Of a DNA stretch of 17,428 nucleotides, positions 7,557-15,239 are shown piece after piece. This DNA is from an uncultured Acetatifactor sp. (GTDB lineage: Bacteria; Bacillota; Clostridia; Lachnospirales; Lachnospiraceae): contig CAJTLR010000075.1 of NCBI GenBank assembly GCA_910577185.1, positions 1-17,428 of the forward strand, read 5' to 3'. Position 1 is the stretch's first letter. Each line of letters starts with the position of its first letter. A program made the translations under genes and the position numbers. Under the pieces are notes generated by a model. That model did not search any database, was not told the DNA's origin, and was given only the letters and a program-made list of their open reading frames with translations.

Positions 7557-7585
7557 TTGACAGCTTCCCGGAATGCATCTATACT
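7557..7585 (+). promoter_or_regulatory. Near-consensus sigma-A promoter for the AraC gene
   Basis: TTGACA (7557-7562), a 17-base spacer, and TATACT (7580-7585) on the plus strand. Transcription would start near 7592, giving a leader of about 160 bases before the AraC start codon. A second TATACT at 7683-7688 lacks a matching -35. The 7362-7750 stretch holds no gene that I can support, only regulatory sequence. Confidence 0.65.
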
Positions 7586-7694
7586 GAGAAAGACTCATCA
7601 CAGAACGGCATTCCTGAGTGCATCCCGCACACAGCTCTCTTTTTCGTGCAGAAAGTAAGAGGAAAAAACCAAAGCAATGGGATATACTAAAGCG

Positions 7695-7719
7695 TGTCTG
7701 ACAGAAACATTTTCAGACA
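7695..7719 (+). promoter_or_regulatory. Inverted repeat TGTCTGA-N11-TCAGACA in the AraC leader
   Basis: Perfect seven-base arms (7695-7701 and 7713-7719) lie about 32 bases before the AraC start codon and just after the second TATACT box. It could be an autoregulatory operator or a leader hairpin; no T-run follows. Confidence 0.5.
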
Positions 7720-7750
7720 TGCACTAAAACACATGGGAGGATTTAATATC

Positions 7751-8293
7751 ATGGAATGGATTGAAAGGTTAAACCAGGCAATTGGTTATATGGAAGAACA
7801 TCTGACGGATGAAATAGATTATGAGCAGCTTGGCCGTATCGCCTGCTGTTCTGCCTATCACTTCCAGAGAATGTTTGCCTATATGGCCGGTATTCCTCTG
7901 TCGGAATACATCCGCAGAAGAAGAATGTCCCTTGCCGCTGTAGACCTGCATGGAAAGGAGATGAAAATCATTGATGTGGCAGGCAGGTATGGCTACAGTT
8001 CGCCAACTGCATTTAACAGGGCGTTTCAGTCTGTCCACGGGATTGCCCCGTCTGCCGTAAAAAATGAAGGTGTATCCGTAAAATCATTTCCACCCATTAC
8101 GTTCAAAGTCACAGTAAAAGGAGTGGAAGAGGGCACAAATCAGTCCATTCAGGAACTGGAGAGGCGAATTGTCACCGAATGGCTGCCGACCTCTGGATAC
8201 GAGTATGGCAATGCTCCCGATGTGGAAGTTTATATCAGTCCCGACCCGCAAAATGCCCGGTATGAAGTATGGATACCCGTAGTAAAAAAATAA
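7751..8293 (+). CDS. AraC-family regulator with a shortened GyrI-like effector domain
   Basis: A 180-residue protein started at the ATG at 7751, which has GGGAGG ten bases upstream; the frame is open back to a GTG at 7694 but without a site. Residues about 5-105 are the two helix-turn-helix units of AraC regulators (DEIDYEQLGRIACCSAYHFQ, then IIDVAGRYGYSSPTAFNRAF). Normally a roughly 150-residue GyrI-like ligand domain follows. Here only its beginning (VKSFPPITFKVTVKG, 110-124) and its end (ELERRIVTEWLPTSGYE, then VEVYISPD and YEVWIPVVKK) remain, joined around residues 124-132. This suggests an in-frame internal deletion of roughly 100 residues, so ligand sensing is probably lost while DNA binding may remain. 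It is the only plus-strand gene in the first 14.5 kb. Confidence 0.85.
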   Translation: MEWIERLNQAIGYMEEHLTDEIDYEQLGRIACCSAYHFQRMFAYMAGIPLSEYIRRRRMSLAAVDLHGKEMKIIDVAGRYGYSSPTAFNRAFQSVHGIAPSAVKNEGVSVKSFPPITFKVTVKGVEEGTNQSIQELERRIVTEWLPTSGYEYGNAPDVEVYISPDPQNARYEVWIPVVKK

Positions 8294-8308
8294 GAATGGC
8301 ACACGAAA

Positions 8309-8344
8309 CACCGGGGCACTTTCCTGACGGAAGGCGCCCCGGTG
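8309..8344. terminator. Strong shared terminator hairpin between AraC and phosphofructokinase genes
   Basis: CACCGGGGC (8309-8317) pairs perfectly with GCCCCGGTG (8336-8344); inside, after one A-C mismatch, CTTTCC and GGAAGG pair around a TGAC loop. A T-run (8348-8352) follows on the plus strand. The gene before it (AraC, plus) and the gene after it (phosphofructokinase, minus) converge, so it likely stops transcription from both sides. Confidence 0.85.
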
Positions 8345-8368
8345 AGATTTTTGAGACCGGTCTTTGAT

Positions 8369-9613
8369 TTATTTCTTCTTGAGAACCAGATGCTGGGGCA
8401 GTCCGTTTACCATGAACGGCTGGTAATCGCCCAGAATCAGGGGCTCTACATAATTGACAAATTCGTCAGTGACATAATTGCCTTCCTTGTTCATCCAGGA
8501 ACGGGGAACAAGTTTTTCATTGTTGGCAATGCGATGTACATCATAAATGCCTGCGGAACTCATGTAAGGATCATCCGCCACACGGTCAATGACTACCATC
8601 TTGCCGGTATCTCCCTCGTCTGCCGCCTTCACTGCCGCACCGCCTACCATAAAAGCCTCGTCCACGTCCACACGGGATGCCATATGGGAGGCGCTTCTCT
8701 GTAAGGTGGAAAATTCAATGCTGCGGGTCTTGCAGCCTGTCTCCGCCCTCAGGAAGTTGGCCAGGTATGCAGCCGTTCCCTGCAGCTGCTTATGTCCGAA
8801 AGCATCCACATAATCCGCGCCGCCGGACAGTTCGCTGACATATCTGCCATCTGCCAGCTTGATACCCTCGGAAACGGCGATAATCACGGATTCTTTCTTC
8901 TTCAGAAGTTCCGTGGTATGTTTCAGGAACTTGTCGATGTCAAACACTACCTCAGGCAGGTAAATCAGGTCAGGTCCTTCACACTCCTCTGTCCTTGCAA
9001 GCGCAGTGGCACCGGTGAGCCAGCCCGCATTACGTCCCATAATCTCAAGAATGGTGATGGCTTCCTTGTCGTTATAGGTGAGGCCAAGCGCATCCCGGAT
9101 GATCTCCTTGGTAGAAGCCGCAATATATTTTGCCGCGCTTCCGAAGCCGGGTGTGTGATCCGTAAGCGCCAGGTCATTGTCAATCGTCTTGGGCACTCCC
9201 AGGAACTTCTGCTCATGTCCCTTGATGATCGCATAATCCGACAGTTTCTTGATGGTGTCCATGGAGTCGTTTCCACCGATATAGATGAAAGCCTCAATCT
9301 GCAGCTTGTCCAGAATCTGGAAAATTTTCTCATAGATTTCGGCATTCTCATGGATCTCCGGCAGCTTAAACCGGCAGGAACCCAAAAATGCGGAAGGGGT
9401 TCTCTTCAACAGTTCAATGTCCATGTCAGAATGAATCTGGGTGGCCAGATCCACATACTGCTCATCCAGAAAGCCCTGAATGCCGTGGAGCATTCCGTAT
9501 ACTTTATGGAATCCTCTTTCCTTGGCAGTCTTATAGACACCAGCAAGACTGGAATTAATCACCGCAGTGGGGCCGCCAGACTGTCCAACAATAATGTTGC
9601 GCTTCTTTGCCAT
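8369..9613 (-). CDS. pfp: Pyrophosphate-dependent 6-phosphofructokinase
   Basis: A 414-residue phosphofructokinase, phosphorylating fructose 6-phosphate to fructose 1,6-bisphosphate in glycolysis. The donor can be read from two positions: GGNDS (113-117) has Asp116 where ATP enzymes have Gly, and PKTIDND (141-147) has Lys142 where ATP enzymes have Gly. Both are hallmarks of the PPi-using type, which works reversibly. Asp145 is the catalytic base, and MGRNAGW (192-198) binds the sugar phosphate. The ATG has GGAGG nine bases upstream. It has its own promoter and ends at the shared terminator, so it is probably a single-gene transcript. Some members of this clade may accept ATP as well; the PPi assignment rests on the two residues. 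Confidence 0.93.
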   Translation of the reverse strand: MAKKRNIIVGQSGGPTAVINSSLAGVYKTAKERGFHKVYGMLHGIQGFLDEQYVDLATQIHSDMDIELLKRTPSAFLGSCRFKLPEIHENAEIYEKIFQILDKLQIEAFIYIGGNDSMDTIKKLSDYAIIKGHEQKFLGVPKTIDNDLALTDHTPGFGSAAKYIAASTKEIIRDALGLTYNDKEAITILEIMGRNAGWLTGATALARTEECEGPDLIYLPEVVFDIDKFLKHTTELLKKKESVIIAVSEGIKLADGRYVSELSGGADYVDAFGHKQLQGTAAYLANFLRAETGCKTRSIEFSTLQRSASHMASRVDVDEAFMVGGAAVKAADEGDTGKMVVIDRVADDPYMSSAGIYDVHRIANNEKLVPRSWMNKEGNYVTDEFVNYVEPLILGDYQPFMVNGLPQHLVLKKK

Positions 9614-9669
9614 TTTTTAAATCCTCCAAAATGAAATGTTTTTCGTTCAGTGTAAAAGCCTTCTGCTAA

Positions 9670-9698
9670 ATCATATCAAATAACCAGAAAAAATACAA
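9670..9698 (-). promoter_or_regulatory. Promoter of the phosphofructokinase gene
   Basis: Minus-strand TTGTAT (9698-9693), a 17-base spacer, and TATGAT (9675-9670) with TGA directly before it (extended -10). The leader is about 50 bases. The promoter lies in the 100 bases between the channel gene and the phosphofructokinase gene; no terminator for the channel gene is visible here. Confidence 0.7.
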
Positions 9699-9713
9699 TA
9701 GAAATCGCAATTC

Positions 9714-10619
9714 TCACAAACCTTTTTCTTTCTTGTCCAAATGCACATCCAGCTGTTGAAATGCAATCTCAATACCGTTTTCATCCAGACGGTATTTACA
9801 GTTTTCCGTGACGCGCCATTTTCCCTTCCAGAAATCTTCCTGCCGGAACCAGCATCTGACCCCCAGCTTCACGCTGGAATCCGCCAGCTCGTCCACAAAC
9901 ACCAGCATGTCCTTCTCTTTCAGAACCGCCTCGTCTTCCAGAAGTACCTGCATTAATACATCCTTCGCCCTTTTCAAATCCGCACTGTAGGCAATTCCCA
10001 CGGAAATGTCCATGCGCCTGGCCTCCTGGGTTGTCACATTGACCAGACTGTTATTTGCCAGATTTCCGTTGGGCAGGATCACCGTCTGGTTGTCGGGCGT
10101 CAGAAGCTTCGTGTAGAAAATCTGGATTTCCGTGACGGTTCCTTCCTGGGAAGAATAGCTCTCCTTAATATAATCTCCCACTTTAAAGGGCTTTAATGCC
10201 AGTATCAGCACGCCTCCGGCCAGGTTGGACAGACTCCCCTGGACTGCCAGGCCTATGGCAACACCCGCGGACCCCAGAACTGCCACCACACTGGCGGCAT
10301 CCAGGCCAAAGGAGGATGCCAGCAGCATCACCAGAATCACATACAGAGTTGCCTTTATGAAGGAATCCGCAAACTGGATGACCCCCAGCTCCACATTGGC
10401 CCTTTTCATGGAATCCCTGATGATACGCCGTATAAATTTAATCAGATTTACGCCAATCAGGAAGAAGACCACTCCCAGCAAGATCCGCAGCCCCAGATCC
10501 AGGGCCTTTCCCGGAAGCTGGCTCATAAATTCTTTCACCACCCCCGGCTGTATCTTCTCTCCCACATCCTCTATGATATTTTCGGCAATGCCTCCGGCCG
10601 ACAGTCCCAATAACGCCAC
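9714..10619 (-). CDS. MscS-family small-conductance mechanosensitive channel
   Basis: A 301-residue membrane protein that starts with GTG at 10619 (AGGA upstream). After an amphipathic head come hydrophobic helices at about 41-61 and 86-106, then the pore-lining helix TM3 at about 110-140 with the typical Gly/Ala packing (VLGSAGVAIGLAVQGSLSNL) and the linker LKPFKVGDYI. The rest is the cytoplasmic beta domain (EGTVTEIQIFYTKL, LPNGNLANNS) and the alpha/beta cage. MscS channels open under membrane tension to release solutes on osmotic downshock. Its length is close to the 286 residues of E. coli MscS. It begins 35 bases after the glgB stop and is likely cotranscribed with it. Confidence 0.92.
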   Translation of the reverse strand: MALLGLSAGGIAENIIEDVGEKIQPGVVKEFMSQLPGKALDLGLRILLGVVFFLIGVNLIKFIRRIIRDSMKRANVELGVIQFADSFIKATLYVILVMLLASSFGLDAASVVAVLGSAGVAIGLAVQGSLSNLAGGVLILALKPFKVGDYIKESYSSQEGTVTEIQIFYTKLLTPDNQTVILPNGNLANNSLVNVTTQEARRMDISVGIAYSADLKRAKDVLMQVLLEDEAVLKEKDMLVFVDELADSSVKLGVRCWFRQEDFWKGKWRVTENCKYRLDENGIEIAFQQLDVHLDKKEKGL

Positions 10620-10654
10620 GTTTTCCTATCCTTTCCCTGCCCACACACTGTTAT

Positions 10655-13018
10655 TTATTTTTTCTTCGGGCCGGCAGCCTTCCCCCGCTTTGCGGGACTT
10701 TTGCCCGCCTTTCTGACGGATGCCGTCTTTTTTGTGCCGTCCTTTTCCGCGGATTTCTCCTGTTTCTTTGCGGCTTCGGCCTCCTCTGCCTCCTTTGCCG
10801 CCTCCTCCGGCGTATAAGGAATGTACTTTGAAATGCTCAGGGACAGCGGCGCCATCTTCAGGGTGACGGAATAGGGCTTGTCATCCCATTCCACGGCCTT
10901 TGCCCTCTTCACACGGTTATTGACGATGCCGGTTCCGCCGTATTTCACATTGTCCGTATTCAGGATTTCCTTGTATTTTCCCGGCAGTGGCACACCTGTG
11001 GTCAGTTCCTTCTCCACGCCGGAAAAATTCGCCGCCACCAGCAGAATTTCATCCCTTTCCGCACCCTTGCGCAGGAAAGTCAGATAACAGTCCTGGGCAG
11101 AAATATGGTTGATCCAGGAAAATCCTTCCGGGGAATCATCCAGCACATACAGTTCCGGCATGGTGCGGTACAAATGATTGAGATCTTTCACCAGACTGGA
11201 AATACCCTTGTGCTCCGGGATGTCCGCAAGTTCCCACTCCACACTCCTGCCCTCGTTCCACTCGTCAAACTCTCCCAGATCCTGCCCCATGAAAAGCAGT
11301 TTCTTGCCCGGATGCGCCATCATATAGGCAAGGGTAAGCCGCAGATTCGCAAACTTCTGCTCCCGTTCGCCCGGCATCTTTCCGATCAGGGAAGCCTTGC
11401 CATGCACCACCTCATCATGGGAAAATACCAGAATGAACTTCTCACTGTATGCATACACCATGCTGAAGGTCAGTTCCCCATGATGATGACTTCTGAAGTA
11501 AGGATCATATTTAATGTAATCCAGGTAGTCGTTCATAAAGCCCATATTCCATTTTAAGTCAAAGCCCAGTCCATCCTCATCCAGCTTTCCGGTAATCCTG
11601 GGGAATGCCGTACTTTCCTCCGCTATGGTCAGTACACCCGGGTTGCGCTTCTTCATCACGGAATTCAGGTGCTTGATCAGCTCAATGGCCTCCAGGTTCT
11701 CCTTGCCGCCGTACATGTTTGCCACCCACTCGCCATCTTTCTTTCCGTAATCCAGATAAAGCATGCTGGCCACAGCGTCCATCCGGATGCCGTCCGCGTG
11801 ATATTTTTCCACCCAGAACAGCGCGTTTGCGATTAAGTAATTGGATACCTGGGGTCTGCCGTAATTGTAAATCAGCGTTCCCCAGTGGGGATGACTGCCC
11901 TGCCTGGGATCCAGATGTTCATACAGGCAGGTTCCGTCAAAATTGGACAGTCCATACGTATCCCTGGGGAAATGCGCCGGCACCCAGTCCAGAATCACGC
12001 CGATTCCCGCCTTGTGGAGTTCGTTGACAAAATACATGAAATCTTCCGGGGAACCATACCTGGCCGTGGGAGCATAGTACCCGATCACCTGGTATCCCCA
12101 TGAGCCATCCAGCGGATGCTCCATCACCGGCATCAGTTCCACATGGGTATAGCCCATCTCTTTGATATAGGGAATCAGGCTGCCGGCAATCTCACGGTAA
12201 TTGGCATAAGGCTCTTCCCCCTGACCCTTCACCACCGAGCCCAGGTAAAGCTCATAAATGCTCACCGGCGCATTCCCGGTCTGGAAACCGGCCCTCTTTT
12301 TCACAAAATCCCCATCTTCCCACGCAAAGGAGTCCAGATTTGCAATGACGGAGGCTGTGTCGGGACGCAGCTGCGCCGCGTTTCCGTAAGGGTCTGCTTT
12401 CAGATAAGTCAGCCCTCCCTTCAGCTTCAGTTCAAATTTATAATTATCCCCCGGTTTTGCGTCGGGTATAAAAATCTCAAAGATGCCGGAATCCCAGAGT
12501 CTCCTCATCTGATGGGTCCTTCCGTCCCAGTTGTTGAAATCCCCCACCACACTGGCGCGCATCACGGAGGGCGCCCACACTGCAAAATGTACGCCTTCCA
12601 CCCCCTCCAGAATCATGGGATGCGCACCCAGTTTTTCATAGACCGTATAATGAATTCCGTTTTTAAATTTTTCCGTGTCTTTCCCGGTAATCACCGGCCA
12701 GGGATAATATGCCTCCCCGTGTACGCGCTGGCTGCCATCCGCTTCTTTTACCACATAATGATACAGACCCAGTTCCTTATCTTTTTTGGGCAGCAGCACG
12801 GCAAAAAAACCATCCTCGTCCGCCAGTTCCATCTCATAGGTCTCTTCCCCCGCTTCCATTACCAGGGAAGCTTCCTTTGCCCCGGGAAAATATGCCTGCA
12901 CAAGGGTCTGGTTTCCCGCCTTGTGAGGCCCCAGAATTTCATGGGGGTCACTGCATTCGGAATAAATAATTTCCTCAATTCGGGGCCAGTTCATCAGCTT
13001 ATAAAGTTTTTTTGTCAT
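10655..13018 (-). CDS. glgB: 1,4-alpha-glucan (glycogen) branching enzyme
   Basis: A 787-residue GH13 enzyme that cuts an alpha-1,4 glucan and rejoins it as an alpha-1,6 branch, making glycogen. An N-terminal CBM48 region (VEGVHFAVWAPSVMRASVVG, about 140-159) precedes the catalytic barrel. Catalytic residues are Asp414 (DGIRMDAV), Glu467 (LTIAEEST) and Asp535 (FSHDEVVHGK); the all-beta C domain ends near 733. A further 54 residues (734-787) are low-complexity, first Glu/Ala/Lys-rich and then Lys/Ala/Gly/Pro-rich, ending in KKK. That tail is not part of the usual enzyme. A site (GGACAAAGG) precedes the ATG. It probably belongs to a transcript with the DUF1015 gene (141 bases upstream) and the MscS gene (35 bases downstream). 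No other glycogen genes are in the window. Confidence 0.95.
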   Translation of the reverse strand: MTKKLYKLMNWPRIEEIIYSECSDPHEILGPHKAGNQTLVQAYFPGAKEASLVMEAGEETYEMELADEDGFFAVLLPKKDKELGLYHYVVKEADGSQRVHGEAYYPWPVITGKDTEKFKNGIHYTVYEKLGAHPMILEGVEGVHFAVWAPSVMRASVVGDFNNWDGRTHQMRRLWDSGIFEIFIPDAKPGDNYKFELKLKGGLTYLKADPYGNAAQLRPDTASVIANLDSFAWEDGDFVKKRAGFQTGNAPVSIYELYLGSVVKGQGEEPYANYREIAGSLIPYIKEMGYTHVELMPVMEHPLDGSWGYQVIGYYAPTARYGSPEDFMYFVNELHKAGIGVILDWVPAHFPRDTYGLSNFDGTCLYEHLDPRQGSHPHWGTLIYNYGRPQVSNYLIANALFWVEKYHADGIRMDAVASMLYLDYGKKDGEWVANMYGGKENLEAIELIKHLNSVMKKRNPGVLTIAEESTAFPRITGKLDEDGLGFDLKWNMGFMNDYLDYIKYDPYFRSHHHGELTFSMVYAYSEKFILVFSHDEVVHGKASLIGKMPGEREQKFANLRLTLAYMMAHPGKKLLFMGQDLGEFDEWNEGRSVEWELADIPEHKGISSLVKDLNHLYRTMPELYVLDDSPEGFSWINHISAQDCYLTFLRKGAERDEILLVAANFSGVEKELTTGVPLPGKYKEILNTDNVKYGGTGIVNNRVKRAKAVEWDDKPYSVTLKMAPLSLSISKYIPYTPEEAAKEAEEAEAAKKQEKSAEKDGTKKTASVRKAGKSPAKRGKAAGPKKK

Positions 13019-13100
13019 ACCTTTGTCCCTTTCCTTCTCTGTCTGGTGTTTACCAGGTTTTATCCGGCCATATCCGCTCCGCAGAACCGCATCCGCTCCC

Positions 13101-13131
13101 CCATACTGCGCCTGCCGGCTTCGCGGTATGG
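13101..13131 (-). repeat. Inverted repeat in the DUF1015-glgB gap
   Basis: CCATAC (13101-13106) pairs with GTATGG (13126-13131), with further inner pairing of GCG and CGC. There is no T-run, so it is not a clear terminator; it may be an mRNA processing or stability hairpin within an operon. Nearby GGAGCGGAT occurs twice in direct orientation on the minus strand. Confidence 0.4.
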
Positions 13132-13159
13132 TGTCCCGTCTCTCAGGACAGCTTTTTGC

Positions 13160-14404
13160 CTATGCCTGCTCCAGGTCATGGAGAAACAATCCGCTTCGCA
13201 GTTTCGGCTCAAACCATGTGGATTTGGGCGGCATCAGCCTTCCGGCATCCGCCACGGCGAACAGTTCGCCGATTGATGTGGGATACAGGGAAAACGCCAC
13301 TGCCATATCCCTGTGTACTCTCTGCTCCAGTTCTCCCAGTCCCCTGATTCCCCCTACAAAATCAATCCTTTTGTCCGTCTTCGGATCCGCTATCCCCAGA
13401 ACCGGCCCCAGCAGATGGTTCTGAAGCAGGGAAACGTCCAGCCCCTCCACGGCATCCTCCGACAGAATATGGGGTTTCGCGGTTATCTGGTACCAGGTTC
13501 CGTCCAGATACATTCCGAAAACACCTTTTTTGTCAGGGTGAACCGCGTTTTTACCCGATTCCCGGACCTGAAAGGCTTCCGAAATCTTTTCCAGAAATGT
13601 CTCCCTGTCATATCCGTTGAGATCCCGCACCACACGGTTATAATCCATGATACGCAGTTCTTCATCCGGGAACAGTACCGAGAGAAAATAATTAAATTCC
13701 TCCTCACCGGTGTATGCACCGGCAGCCTCCCTGCGCATCAGTCCCACCTTCACCGCAGATGCGCACCTGTGATGTCCGTCCGCAATATAAACCGCGTCCA
13801 TTTCCCCGAACCGGCCCCGGATCCTTTCCACCCTGTCCGCGTCCCCGATTACCCAGACCCTGTGGCCGATGCCATCTTCTGATACGAAATCGTACACAGG
13901 CTCAGAGGTTTTCGTCTCCTGAATGATTTCCCGCAGCACGGCATCGGAGCGGTAGGCCAGAAAAATAGGGCCCGTCTGCATATTACATACATCCACATGC
14001 CGGATTCTGTCTAATTCTTTTTCTGCCCGGGTATTCTCATGCTTTTTGATCACCTGGCTGCAGTAATCGTCTATAGAGGCACATGCCACAATTCCCGTCT
14101 GGCTTCTGCCCTCCATGATAAGTTCATATAGATAATAGCAGGGATGTTCTTCCTTTCTGAATTTTCCCTCCCTGATTCTCTCCCGCAAAAGCTTTGCCGC
14201 CCTCTGGTAAACTTCCTCCGCATAAGTGTCCACTTCCGGTCCGAATCCGGTCTCGGCCCGGTCTATGCCCAGGAAGGAATCGGGATTTTCTGCCACTGCC
14301 TTTACCGCCTCCTCCCTGCTGTACACATCATAGGGCAATGCCGCAATTCTGCTCTCCAGGCCCGGTGCCGGGCGATACGCGGAAAACGGTCTGATATCTG
14401 CCAT
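13160..14404 (-). CDS. DUF1015 family protein (SerK-like)
   Basis: A 414-residue protein, started at 14404 because AAGGAG lies seven bases before that ATG; a longer frame runs to 14476 without a site. Diagnostic patterns are IRPFSAYRPAPGLE (4-17), the motif KKHENTRAEKELDRI (120-134) and ADGHHR (208-213). The family includes the archaeal ADP-dependent L-serine kinase SerK, so a serine or small-molecule kinase activity is possible, but most bacterial members are untested. In many Lachnospiraceae, from memory, it sits near serine biosynthesis genes; here its neighbours are glgB and an MscS channel. It is the first gene of a probable DUF1015-glgB-channel transcript. Confidence 0.85.
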   Translation of the reverse strand: MADIRPFSAYRPAPGLESRIAALPYDVYSREEAVKAVAENPDSFLGIDRAETGFGPEVDTYAEEVYQRAAKLLRERIREGKFRKEEHPCYYLYELIMEGRSQTGIVACASIDDYCSQVIKKHENTRAEKELDRIRHVDVCNMQTGPIFLAYRSDAVLREIIQETKTSEPVYDFVSEDGIGHRVWVIGDADRVERIRGRFGEMDAVYIADGHHRCASAVKVGLMRREAAGAYTGEEEFNYFLSVLFPDEELRIMDYNRVVRDLNGYDRETFLEKISEAFQVRESGKNAVHPDKKGVFGMYLDGTWYQITAKPHILSEDAVEGLDVSLLQNHLLGPVLGIADPKTDKRIDFVGGIRGLGELEQRVHRDMAVAFSLYPTSIGELFAVADAGRLMPPKSTWFEPKLRSGLFLHDLEQA

Positions 14405-14447
14405 GTCCCTGCTCCTTTTTCTTTTTTCGTAATTCATGTCATAATAT

Positions 14448-14476
14448 ATTTTAACAAAAATATCTGTACTTAACAA
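14448..14476 (-). promoter_or_regulatory. Promoter for DUF1015-glgB-channel transcript
   Basis: Minus-strand TTGTTA (14476-14471), a 17-base spacer, and TAAAAT (14453-14448). It gives a leader of about 40 bases. Its -35 overlaps, on the opposite strand, the -35 of the divergent promoter at 14470-14498. Confidence 0.6.
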
Positions 14477-14498
14477 GCGTCTGGTGATAAACTATAAG
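14470..14498 (+). promoter_or_regulatory. Divergent promoter for the 94-residue protein
   Basis: Plus-strand TTAACA (14470-14475), a 17-base spacer, and TATAAG (14493-14498), with a leader of about 26 bases to the ATG at 14531. The -35 is shared with the minus-strand promoter, so polymerase can serve only one direction at a time. Confidence 0.65.
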
Positions 14499-14530
14499 AA
14501 AAAATACGAAAAAAGAAAGAGGGCGTGATC

Positions 14531-14815
14531 ATGACCGAGGAAAACCGGAAACTATTGGAGCGCATCAACGGGTATGCGGAAGATGTGCTGGGAGAAATCG
14601 ATCCACAGAAAGTACAGGTTTCTGCCCAGCTGGATAAACTGAAACCTGTCATGGAAGAGATTGCGGCAGAAAAGGGGATGAAGCTGGAAGATGTGTTCAT
14701 TCTCTATATGGACCTTCAGAGCGAAGCTTCCTGTGCCACCAACCAGAAGCTGAAAGACAGTCTCCAGGATATCAATGACGGTTTCGATGGCGGTTCCCCC
14801 CTGCTGTTTGGCTGA
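14531..14815 (+). CDS. Small acidic conserved-looking protein, 94 residues
   Basis: Starts at the ATG at 14531, with GAGGG seven bases upstream (a GTG two codons earlier is less likely). The protein is acidic and predicted mostly helical: a helix at about 3-20 (ENRKLLERINGYAEDVLGEI), then KVQVSAQLDKLKPVMEEIAA and KLEDVFILYMDLQSEAS, ending with a Gly-rich tail. It has no signal peptide, membrane span or metal-binding motif that I can see. I do not recognise a family. The base composition matches the upstream core region rather than the AT-rich segment that follows, so it belongs to the resident chromosome. It is driven by a divergent promoter shared with DUF1015, which hints at joint regulation. 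Confidence 0.75.
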   Translation: MTEENRKLLERINGYAEDVLGEIDPQKVQVSAQLDKLKPVMEEIAAEKGMKLEDVFILYMDLQSEASCATNQKLKDSLQDINDGFDGGSPLLFG

Positions 14816-14832
14816 TTCAGATCATTCGGCAG

Positions 14833-14988
14833 GCCCCTGTCCCGGACATGTACGGCAGCGGGGCAATCGAGTAGGGGATTGTCCTTCTCCCCTGCTCGTC
14901 GTGCACCGCTTTAGCGGCATAATTCCAGGTGCGAAGAGTCGCACTCTATGTATAGGCCTGCGCATAAAAAACCAGGGAGTCAAGACTC
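14833..14988. repeat. Cluster of five small hairpins at the composition border
   Basis: Consecutive inverted repeats: GCCCC/GGGGC (14833-14837, 14860-14864) with TGTCC-C-GGACA inside; CGAGTAGGGG/CCCCTGCTCG (14868-14877, 14889-14898, one G-T pair); CCGC-TTTA-GCGG (14906-14917); GTGCGA-AGAG-TCGCAC (14929-14944); GAGTC-AA-GACTC (14977-14988). No T-runs follow. The stretch 14816-15239 has no gene I can support. The element could be an interspersed extragenic repeat, a structured RNA, or the end of a mobile element. I have a vague memory of similar sequence scattered in Lachnospiraceae genomes but cannot confirm it. Confidence 0.55.
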
Positions 14989-15129
14989 AATGTCATTAAA
15001 TTTACCAAATTTTTGTTTAGTTAATAGAAATATTGTTTTTGATAAAGGCAGAAACTCTAATGTAAAATTTATTCATCAAAAGCCTAAAGTTTTTGTTGGA
15101 AATTGTCGATATAATAAATAATAAAATTT

Positions 15130-15197
15130 ACTTCTGATAAAATTTGTCTTAGTCTACTTCTAGAAAAATCATCCAACTTACCTCTAGTAAAAATCAC
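15130..15197 (+). repeat. Three imperfect direct repeats upstream of the orphan gene
   Basis: Units beginning ACTTCTGATAAAAT (15130), ACTTCTAGAAAAAT (15156) and ACCTCTAGTAAAAAT (15180) recur at 24-26 base spacing. They fill the space between a possible -10 box TATAAT (15110-15115, no good -35) and the gene at 15240. They could be regulator sites. The sequence is AT-rich, so some similarity could be chance. Confidence 0.4.
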
Positions 15198-15239
15198 ACA
15201 ATCAAAGCAACAAATAGTAATTGGAAAGGAGGATATGGG

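Noticed and set aside
8792..9634. Plus-strand open frame of 280 codons opposite the phosphofructokinase gene
   Set aside because: Antisense to a gene with complete family motifs; no supporting start site.
12116..13276. Long plus-strand open frame (386 codons) opposite glgB
   Set aside because: It is the antisense shadow of glgB and DUF1015, which have full catalytic motifs; it lacks a ribosome binding site and a recognisable product.
14948..15121. A 57-codon plus-strand reading frame that crosses the border (inner ATG at 14990, 43 codons)
   Set aside because: It begins inside the hairpin cluster, has only a weak AGGGAG ten bases before the inner ATG, and its composition changes midway; more likely a chance frame.
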